This document shows positions 55,737 to 64,000 of a DNA stretch of 64,000 nucleotides, piece after piece (position 1 is the first letter of the stretch; each line of letters begins with the position of its first letter). A program made the translations under genes and the position numbers. Under the pieces are notes generated by a model. It was not told where the DNA came from. It saw only the letters and a list, made by a program, of their open reading frames with translations, and did not search any database. The stretch lies in NCBI RefSeq assembly GCF_001659605.2, contig NC_035173.2, positions 10,559,065 to 10,623,064 on the forward strand, read 5' to 3'. Source of the DNA: Manihot esculenta. Its lineage: Eukaryota; Streptophyta; Magnoliopsida; Malpighiales; Euphorbiaceae.

Positions 55737-58720
55737 TATAGAAGGATACGATCATTGTAACGCCCCGGAAATCCGGACCGCTACCGGCGCTAGGATCCAG
55801 ATCGGCATAAGGCCGCCGGGACCCGTAGCAAGCCTAACATATACCTGTAAACCTGCTTAATCCCATACATGATCAACCATCATACATAAAAATTAAAACT
55901 TTTCTTTTATACATGTAATCAATCACCAACTCAACCTGTGCATACTCTGAACATATACATAAATAAAGTCCCTCTGTGGGATCTCATCAAAGCCTCGAAG
56001 GGCTATACATCATGTGTTGAGTTAGTTTTGCATAAACATCATATCATAAGATCATGTACATAAAAAGGGATTAGCAATACACTATAGTCAAGCACAATTC
56101 TAACCTCAAAATCTCATTACATAACATACTGAAACTCTTACATTTCATCATAATACAACTGTCATGTCCACAATCTAACTATTACATACATATGACTTTT
56201 CTCTTCTTTTCTTCTCTATCAATCCCGTACCTGCAAACCTGGGGGTTAGGGGAGAGGGGTGAGCTAGATGCCCAGTGAGTAGAACTATAAAAAAAAAAAT
56301 ATTTAAAACATGCTATAATGGAATGCATCATTGCACAAACATTTCACATCATGGACGGACCGACCCAAAAATCCCTTAGCTCCATGCCCGGCCCTATTAT
56401 GGGCACCACAGGACTTCGTATTGCCCGGCCCTATTATGGGCACCACAGGACTTCGTATATCGGAGCTATTGCCCGGCCCTATTATGGGCACCACAGGACT
56501 TCGTACACAGGACTAGTGAGTCGTGCAATGTCCCTCCTCATCAACCACAATATAATAATGCAATGTAGCATATTCGTGATTCTAATGCAAACATCCTATA
56601 TTATAGTCATGATGCATGAAACATGATAAAATATTCACTTTATTAATTTAAAAGGTTAAGTATAGTTCCACTCACCTCTGGCTGACTCTGTCAAACTCTC
56701 AGCAGCTGGCTCACTGCTGGGGTCCTTGGTTCCTCGGGTCCGAACCTACACAGGTGGACTCCAATGAGGGACCAAACACATATAAACATATCTCTAATAT
56801 ATCCCCCAAAAACCCCCTAAAACATCATGAAAACATCACAGAAAATATGCATGAAATGGCTGAACAGGACACCTTCGGCGGCACCTTCGGCGGCCGAAAG
56901 TCCTGGACAGAGACGAAACTCAGCTAGGTTCGGCGGCACCTTCGGCGGCCGAAAGTGCCAGACAGAGACGAAAGTCTCTTTTCGGGGGCACCTTCGGCAG
57001 CCGAAAGGCCTGCCTCCCCAGCCATGTTCGGCGGCCGAAAGTACCTTCGGCTGCCGAACCTGGTTTCTGCCAAAGGGCAGAAACTTGGCTCCCTTTGCAC
57101 ATTTCGCCTCCAAATCTATAAATCATGCATATTTTTCAACCAAAGCATGCATACAAGTTCCTAGGGGCCTCAAACATGCATATACCCCATCTACAACACT
57201 TCATTCATACACAATCAAGCTACATTGCTCAAGATCTCAACATAACCCATAAACTCAACATATGTCCTAACATGCATTTCTACCCATAGATCTTACTTAA
57301 AACTTGTTTAAAACATAAAAAGGGTTCAAGATCGACCCTTACCTCTTGAAGAAACGAGAGGAAAGTGATCCTAGCTTGGAGATGGAGAGATTAAGCTCTT
57401 TGAACCTCCAAGCACTCAAAACTTGCTCAAAACTTGCTCAAAGCTCACAAATCTTCAAAACGAAGTTATAAACTCGTTAAAACCATGAAAGATCTAAAGG
57501 AAACACTCAAGATCGAGGGAGGAGCGGTGGAGACTCACCTTGGCCGACAATGGGAGAGAAAAAGCTCGCCCGTGCGGACCTAGGGGACCCTTTTATAGTG
57601 GCTGGCCAGGCCACGTTCGGGGGCCGAATGTGCCTCCGCATCCATGCAATGTTCGGCGGCCGAACATAAGGTTCGGCGGCCGAACCTGCACTTCCCTCAC
57701 TTAGACTTTCGGGGGCCTAACGTGCCTCCCAAAGTCCATGCATGTTCGGCGGCCGAAAGTGAGTTTCGGCGGCCGAACCTGGGTTTTCCCTTAAAGAAAT
57801 TTTCATGCAAAAACTCATTTAAAATCATACTTAAAACATTAAAAACATGAAAACATTTTATAAAAACATGCTTTTACCCTTCTAGAGGTTTCCGACACCC
57901 AAATTCCATCGGACGATGGGAATTCCGGTACCGGAGTCTAGCCGGGTATTACAATCATCTGACCAGACGACTGCCTGGCTGACCATTTGTTCAGCAAGAC
58001 GACCACCTGGCTGACCTAATAGATAACCATGACGACCAGGTGGTCAAGCGAGATGACAAGATGACCATCCGAAGAGAAGGATATGACTTGGCCCAGACAA
58101 CCAAATGAGATGACTAGATGAAATGATTTAGCAAATGACTAGACGAGGTGTGTAGACTTGACGACCTGAGATAAGGTGTGTAGACCTGACAACCTATGAC
58201 GTGGTGTAAATCTGAGATGAGGTGTAGACCTGACGACTTAGACGAAGTATAGACCTGACGACTTGGACGACCTGGTGGATAACCAGATAAGGTGTAGACC
58301 TGACAACCTAGATGAGGTGTACACCTGAAGACCTGGACGACCTAATGGACGACCAAATGACCAGGCGAGGTGCAGAGGTGACTTAGTGACCAACCTAATA
58401 TCACCTACTAACGACCGGACGGTAGGATGACTTGACGAGCAAATGGTCGAACCACTAAGTGGATAATGTATAGCCTAATAACCGGTGTAACAATCTGATT
58501 AAACTGGACCACATTATTTTACACTTATATTATTCTTGTAAAAGGACACAGTTTAGTTTAGTTTAGATTTTTTAAATATTTTATTTTTTTAAATTCTTCT
58601 AGTCCGTGTTGTGCACGTAGAGTTAAAACCTATAGATGAGTATAAATAGCCCTTCTTAAACTGAGTAATAAATACATCAATAAATAAAAAAATATTATTC
58701 ATTTTTCTCTTTTTTTAACA
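55737..58720 (+). repeat. Copia 3' LTR, split by a reversed Gypsy solo LTR
   Basis: First 19 bp at 55737-55755 (TATAGAAGGATACGATCAT; the LTR start TG has become TA), remainder at 57959-58720. Total about 781 bp. The repeats of the type GTGTAGACCTGACGACCTGG span 58140-58375, and the end is TTTTTTTAACA. Confidence 0.87.
55756..57953 (-). repeat. solo LTR (Gypsy family), reversed, in the Copia 3' LTR
   Basis: 2198 bp, flanked by ATCAT on both sides (55751-55755, 57954-57958). On the minus strand: TGTAATACCC at 57953, palindrome motifs, TATAAAAG near 57597, the array (56870-57060), acceptor-like CTGTGTAG near 56750, donor AGAG/GTGAGTGG near 56680 and three cassette units with GCCCGGCCC...GGGC (56385-56500). 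Confidence 0.95.
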
Positions 58721-59921
58721 GATGATTCCCCTTTGCTCTTCATGATAAAATTGGGTAAGCTCACCTCCTGTTTGTGTTAATGCAGCTTTGAAAGCTATAT
58801 CTTACCTACTAAAAAAACAAAAAATAAATTAATAGGCTAAAATATTATATGGAGAATCTATTGCTTATAATAATGAAAGCATGCATAAAGGTTAAAATAA
58901 GACAATAAAAATTGAAGTGTCACCAAACATTTTTAAATACACTTTAAATGTCAATTTATTTGTATATTCTTTTTTCTATAATCGATCTTGTTGCCCATCA
59001 TTTGAAATTGGCTCTCAATAATTTATTTTGCAAAGTATAAATTATATCATCCATCTCTTAATTTTTATCTTACTGTTTTGCCGTTCCTTAACTCCTTTTA
59101 GTTACCAAAAAATCACACAACATGCCCGCATTAAATTTCTTCGGCCATAATCGAGTTAATGCTTCGGCATAATCATACGTAACTTGCTGACGTATCAATT
59201 AAATTTGTTAAGAAAATAAAACGAAATGTCAACTTATACTTTATTATATTTATATGTTACACAACACTATTTAGAATAGAGTTAAATAATAATGTTAGTA
59301 TCGGTACTTTGAGTAATAAATAATATGTTATCTCGTTAAAAAATATTTTTTATAAAAAATATTATTTAAATATGAATTATTTTTTATAAGTAAATATAGC
59401 TTTAAGCTCAAATAAATTGAGAGTAATGGAATATATAAAGAGAAAGAGGAAAAGTGTTTTTCAATCTAAGGTTTTTTTTTAAAATTTTAATTGACAAGTC
59501 AGTAGGTATATATTACACTGGAGTATTGGTCCAAGAGAAATTTTACCATACACTTCGAATGTATACATCCATATGATACAATTATAAATACGTAATTTAA
59601 AATTAAAAAAAATATATACTTATCTGAAATATAGTGAGACCCATGTTAATATTTGAAATTCTCACCTTCAATTAATTGGATGTAGAAATGAATTTGTCGA
59701 TAGAAATTTTCTTGGCGGAATTCTGGCTGAACAGATTTAATCTGAGCATATTTTGAAGTTGAGTGGTTTTTTATAACACAATGAACTTGAAAGATTGACA
59801 TGAATCAGTTGAAGGGCGGATGGTTTAATTTACCTTTCTTGCAAGAATGATAAGTGCAACGCACATTTTAAATGGGTTTCTTGAATTTTCGTTAAATATT
59901 GCATGTTGGAATTTTTTTTTT

Positions 59922-60035
59922 AACTTTTTTTATATTTAAGTGCATATTTTAATGTTGCTTGATGGAATCCCCTTGAGTCAAAACTTTTTTATATTTAAGT
60001 GTATATTTTAATGTTGCTTGATGAAATCACTTGAT
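59922..60035. repeat. tandem duplication, unit about 59 bp
   Basis: Two copies of a unit with CTTTTTTATATTTAAGTG, CATATTTTAATGTTGCTTGATG and ATTTGAGTC-like parts, differing at a few positions. Confidence 0.8.
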
Positions 60036-60784
60036 TCTAGCCCTCCAAATTTAATAGTGATATAACAAAATAATAGGTTAAAGTAGACCCGGTATTCGAA
60101 GATAGGGTTATATGACAATGGTAAAATTTTGATAAGGTGATATTCGTCTAAAAAAAAGAGAAAAAAAAACTCAAACGCTTTAAATCTCAACTCTTTATAA
60201 AGATTCATTCTCTCAACTACAGGCGAAATTCTATAGAAAATTACCGCTCATGGATACAATTGATCTCCATTAAATCTCATCAATTAATCGGTACCAATTA
60301 GATTTTCAAAAAATATGATAATTAATTTCATATTACTGTATAAAACTTAACGATCTCATAAATCAAAATACATATTCTTATAAAATTATTCTTAAATTTT
60401 AATCAATTTTTATTTTCTTTAATTTACTGAACGTCGGAGTGACTATGACATACGTCAACCATGTCATATTCTCTTTCTTATCACAATGACCAATTGCGGT
60501 ATAATATCATTTTAGTCAAATCATATAGGTATTATTCTTTATCAATTTAAGATTGGATTATTATTAATTTCATGTGATTTATAAAAAATTATTGTTTAAT
60601 TTATATTATTTAGTCTTATAATTTGAATATTTATATTATTTACTTTTCTAATTAATATTACAACAAGCTCACTAATATTTTATTTAATATAAAAAAGTAA
60701 AAAGTTTGATTTTATAAAATGTTTGGTTTTTTTAATTGATAATTAGAACGTAAATTAAGTAAATGGCCATGAAAAATAAAATAA

Positions 60785-60930
60785 TGAAAAAAAAAGGTAC
60801 AAAAGGAAGGCTGAAACGCCGGTTGGAAGTAAAGAGACTGTCTCTACAAAGACTAGACGAAAAAGAAAAGCTGGAAGTATTAAGGAAGCTGTGGAGAAGT
60901 TGTCAAAGATGCAGTCCCCATTCACAACTA
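60785..60930 (+). other. short coding-like island of unknown origin
   Basis: A GC-richer, purine-rich island in AT-rich DNA. One frame reads KRKAETPVGSKETVSTKTRR then KRKAGSIKEAVEKLSKMQS, a basic, helix-prone sequence that looks like protein; the overlapping longer open frame from ATG 60763 looks less natural. I do not recognise a family. It could be a captured or decayed exon. Confidence 0.3.
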
Positions 60931-62941
60931 TTTCCCATTAATTCATTAATAACAATTTCACATTGAAAATGACCAATAACCGATAATAATTAATTGATGG
61001 GAAAGTTACTGTAGTTGTTTGAATTTTTTGAAAATTAATCGGTTCATTTCTATTTAAAATTACTTCCTTCGTTTATTTTATACAAAATATTTTTTAAAAA
61101 AATAATTTTTATTTTTTAATATTTAAAAAATTTAATTAATAAAAAATATTTATAATCAAACAAAAAAATAAACTAGAAAATGACTCTTTCTTCGCTTTAA
61201 AATTCTTATTAAGACTTTATATATAAATTTATTAATATATTTTATTTTTTAAATTAAAATTAAATAGTAAAAAATTAATTATTTTATTAAAAAATATTTT
61301 CTGCAAAAAATATTTTTTAAATATAAATTTTTTTCTACAAATAAAATGGAGTCTGAATATTAAAATTAAATGTGTAATGTTTTGTAAAATTAAGCTTTTT
61401 AGCTAATTTATTTTAATTAAAGAAATTAAATAGTATAAATATTTTAAATTATAAAAATTAAATTAATATTTATAATTAAAATTATAAAAAATATAAATAA
61501 TTTAAGATAGTTAACTATTTTCTTAATATGATAGTGAAAGAATTAGATTCTATAAAATATAAAAGTGTTTTAATTGAATAATTTCAAAATAAAAAAAAAA
61601 CTAATTAATTTTTCAAAAATTCAAAAGTTTTAATAATAATTGACCCTTAATTAGTTAACACTAATTGCTAACATTCTCTTCTAACCAGCCGAATTGTGAC
61701 GGTTTCTGACTGGCCTAAACTAGAGAAGGCTGGCAGTAGTCCCCGTCCTCCTCCATTTGCTTTTTTAATTTAGTTTTTTAGAAATAAAGAATAATCTCTT
61801 AATTTCAAAAAAAAAAAAAATCTCTTATATGCTTGAAATTTTAATGAATTTGATTTTCTTTTGCTTTTTCATGGAGATTTTGACCAAATGTTGTTTCGTT
61901 GGGTGTCCTTTTATTAGAATTTCTTAGGGATGAATTATTTTCGATGGGAGGTTAAAAATATTAAATTTTATTTTTTGATTTAAATTTATTATTTTAATTA
62001 TTATTATTAAAATATTAATTAAATATAAATAATTGAAAATAAGAACAAATAAATTAAAGTATATCTCACACTCTAAAATTTTAATAAAATGATGATCTTA
62101 TTAATTAATTTAATGATATTTTATTTAAATAAAAAAAATAAAATTTAATTTTTTTATTATATTATTCAGAAACAAATTTATTTTAATTTTTTTTATCAAG
62201 ACTACATCATTTTTATGCCCGACTATAGAAAGAAAATTCGTCTTTTATTTATTTTTATTCTTATTAATCTGATTTTTCTTTTAAATGTTAATTTTGGTCT
62301 TTCACATCTTCAAAAAAGAATCTATCGTCTCAAGGAGATCTCCACGCCTACTCCTTTTTTCTTCTTCGTTATAAATTTGCCTTCCTCCTACTCCATATTT
62401 TCTCCATCCATTTAAGTCAGATTTATACCTTAATCACCTAGCTCTTCTCCAGCTCTTCGTCACATCGGTTCCTCTGTATGCATAGAGTGTTGGGTTGTTT
62501 CTCAAGTGAGCTATGGTCTTGGGAAAGGAACATCGCTGGAAAGCAGTTGGTAATTGGGATTGTCGACCATCAGACCTTTATTTGCACATCACTTTTAAAT
62601 CATTTGAATTCGTTTTAAATTAAACTATTATTATAAAAAATCCAAACATTTTAATTTTATAATTGTTAGTTTAATAATCTATATAACTTATAATTTACAA
62701 GAATAATTTATATTTAAATTTCTAATAATAAAATAAAAAAATACTTAAATTTATTTATTTAAAAATATATAATATATATTTAATTAATTATTATATAACC
62801 TAAAAAATTTAAATTTAATTTAAATTTAATATGATTATTATTTTTAATATTCAAACTTATTTCAAATCTGATCATATCCTATCCATTATTCAATTTTAAA
62901 ACCTATGGACTCAAGCCGATTCTAAATTTGGTTCCCAATTC

Positions 62942-63072
62942 GGCCCATTGCTAGGCTGGACCAATTCAAAGCTCATTGCAAAAGATGCGGCGTAATACGA
63001 CACCGTATAATTTAAGGTTGGCTACTTCTCAACGCAAAACCCTAATTACTATACCTCTATCCTCTATATATA
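62942..63072 (+). promoter_or_regulatory. Site II / telo-box / TATA promoter of the snoRNA unit
   Basis: GGCCCA (62942-62947, a Site II element on the opposite strand), telo box AAACCCTAA (63037-63045) and TATATATA (63065-63072) in this order. This trio is the known promoter layout of plant snoRNA clusters and ribosomal-protein genes. The start would be near 63095, followed by a pyrimidine-rich leader. Confidence 0.7.
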
Positions 63073-63179
63073 CACCTCCGAAGCCCTTTCTCCTTCGTAT
63101 ACTCTTTACTTTCTCTTCAGTTCTTAGATTTCCTAGACCAAAATTAACTTTCTTTTTCTTTCATTTCAATTTTGTGTTG

Positions 63180-63286
63180 AAGAAGGGTGCAGTGATGAAT
63201 CATTTATACTGTGGACTAGAGTTTCTGATCTGGGAATCTCTCCCAGAAGTTGAAGACTAACCCTTGGCTGTCTGAGTACTCTTCTT
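63180..63286 (+). ncRNA. box C/D snoRNA candidate a (25S rRNA guide)
   Basis: C box GTGATGA (63192-63198), D' box CTGA (63225-63228), a C'-like TGAAGAC (63251-63257) and D box CTGA (63272-63275). An 11-bp terminal stem (63180-63190 with 63276-63286, two G-U pairs) closes it. Upstream of D', GGACTAGAGT is complementary to ACUCUAGUCC of 25S rRNA. Upstream of D, CCCTTGGCTGT is complementary to ACAGCCAAGGG, a site about 60 nt away in the same rRNA. Such RNAs direct 2'-O-methylation in the nucleolus. The rRNA sequences are from memory; I give no name. Together with candidate b it sits behind a Pol II promoter. Confidence 0.82.
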
Positions 63287-63343
63287 CATCCTGTTTATCC
63301 TCTTTTTTTTTTTGTTTCTCGTGTTTTTGGTCGATCTTTTAAA

Positions 63344-63440
63344 GGGGCTTATGATGATAATATAAATTATCTTAGCGGATTTCAGTGAGATAAATATATA
63401 ATTTATCAATGATCTGATTGTTACACACACTGAGGCCTAC
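63344..63440 (+). ncRNA. box C/D snoRNA candidate b (25S rRNA guide)
   Basis: C box ATGATGA (63351-63357) and D box CTGA (63430-63433). Guide 1, CTTAGCGGATT (63371-63381), is complementary to AAUCCGCUAAG; guide 2, TTGTTACACAC (63418-63428), to GUGUGUAACAA. These two are almost adjacent in the highly conserved 25S/28S segment with CCGCUAAGGAGUGUGUAACA. The D' box is degenerate (CAGTGA region) and a C'-like GTGAGAT overlaps it. The terminal stem GGGC/GCC is short. It lies 60 bp after candidate a, so both are probably cut from one transcript. Confidence 0.72.
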
Positions 63441-64000
63441 TCATGAGATTATTGATTATTTGTCTGATATAGATTTAGGGATTTGAATGCTCTGATGAGG
63501 TTAAACACTGATGTGTTTTGAAGGACAGTGGACGAGTCCCCGTTTTCGGACTGGCGGTTGAGCCAATCTCATTTAACGACTTATCCTTCCAAATCTCAAA
63601 TGATTTTAAAATTTTCATATACTACTGGGTGAATATTTTGAACTTGATACATCCTACGGCTAGCATATTCGCCCTTCTACGTGCTTTCTTAGATGTATAA
63701 ATTGTCGACTGGAGAATTCTTCAGCTTACAGCATCCTTCTTCGCTGCGACACGGTCTCCCCCTAATAAAACCTAGAGTTTGTAAGTCTACCTATTGGACA
63801 TCCCAGAGTGTGTAACTATCATTGAAGGAGGTTCTTCGTATTTCAGTGTGATTTTTCGAAAGCAATAACTTTCGGATTCGTTGATACTTGTTATCTTATT
63901 TTCTCCTTCTGAATAATTAAAAAATGTGAAAAAGGTTTAAATTAAATTTAGCATATCTTTTTTTTTTTAATTTTATTAACACATATTAGAGTAATAAAAT
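63441..64000. other. downstream part of the snoRNA region, nothing certain
   Basis: A CTGATGA at 63493 and a 5-bp stem AGTCC...GGACT (63535-63552) might belong to further snoRNAs, but I find neither a complete box set nor a clear rRNA match. The rest shows no gene before the window end. Confidence 0.4.

Larger units (their letters stand above)
43536..58720 (+). mobile_element. Ty1/Copia element, dead, with three later insertions
   Basis: 5' LTR 43536-44289, PBS, then gag, GAG-pre-integrase, integrase, RT and RNase H in Copia order, polypurine tract (AAGAGGGG, about 55729-55736) and 3' LTR (55737-58720, split). Insertions: Gypsy composite 45298-50789, solo LTR 53149-55187, reversed solo LTR 55756-57953. 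About 5.5 kb remains of the Copia itself. The flanking five bases (AATGT and GATGA) do not form a clear target duplication. Many stops and shifts show that it is old. Confidence 0.9.
58721..62935. other. AT-rich intergenic DNA, no gene recognised
   Basis: Long AT-rich stretch with stops in all frames. It holds a 59-bp tandem duplication (59922-60035), a short coding-like island (60785-60930) and possible old Stowaway-like sequence (61062-61360) with CTTCGTTTATTTTAT and its rough reverse complement. At 62440-62580 the composition is less AT-rich, but no gene could be recognised. Confidence 0.6.

Noticed and set aside
43531..58725. Target duplication of the Copia element
   Set aside because: AATGT and GATGA share only three positions, so I cannot claim it; the LTR start may have shifted or the flanks decayed.
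62976..63260. 94-codon open frame as a small protein gene
   Set aside because: It crosses the telo box, the TATA box and snoRNA candidate a, and its residues are low complexity.
63487..63560. Third box C/D snoRNA after CTGATGA at 63493
   Set aside because: No D box at a fitting distance, no terminal stem and no rRNA complementarity recognised.

Overview
The window is nuclear DNA of a flowering plant, most likely a eudicot. Evidence: a class III peroxidase gene with plant-type introns, chromodomain Ty3/Gypsy (Tekay/Del-like), Tat/Ogre-like and Ty1/Copia retrotransposons, AT-rich intergenic DNA, and a snoRNA transcription unit with a Site II plus telo-box promoter. The peroxidase might suggest Euphorbiaceae (cassava or rubber relatives), but that is a guess.

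Layout. 1-6725 is the internal part and 3' LTR of Gypsy element 1, inserted in a reversed LTR (6726-7815). 7816-8440 is a degenerate tandem array. 8655-30144 is Gypsy element 3 with its 5-bp target duplication (TSD) GTCCT; its 5' LTR was split by element 2 (8759-17696, TSD GTTTT) and by a solo LTR (19898-22382). Element 3 sits in a decayed minus-strand Tat/Ogre-like gag (30150-37615), which is also split by a Tat-like solo LTR (31041-34926, itself hit by a Gypsy solo LTR) and by another Gypsy solo LTR (35033-37220). 38997-39462 is a Mutator-like MITE. The only ordinary protein-coding gene, a secreted peroxidase, is at 41335-42485. 43536-58720 is a dead Copia element carrying an inverted Gypsy composite (45298-50789) and two solo LTRs (53149-55187; 55756-57953 reversed). 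The rest is AT-rich, ending in a promoter and two box C/D snoRNAs (62942-63440).

Most noteworthy: the Gypsy family LTRs carry a TATA box followed by consensus splice sites. In most copies two GT...AG segments of about 84 and 660 bp are present, but in the LTR of element 1 both are missing exactly at the splice boundaries. This looks like introns inside an LTR leader that were spliced from genomic RNA and fixed by reverse transcription. The same LTRs carry dense arrays of a GCC-box palindrome, a fast-changing hairpin repeat cassette, and a stem-loop whose stem covaries between subfamilies.

No Gypsy, Copia or Tat copy here is intact. Many stops are CAG-to-TAG or CGA-to-TGA, fitting decay of methylated cytosines. 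Element 2 nevertheless has almost identical LTRs, so it moved recently, perhaps using proteins from another copy. All family assignments are from reading motifs; no searches were run.
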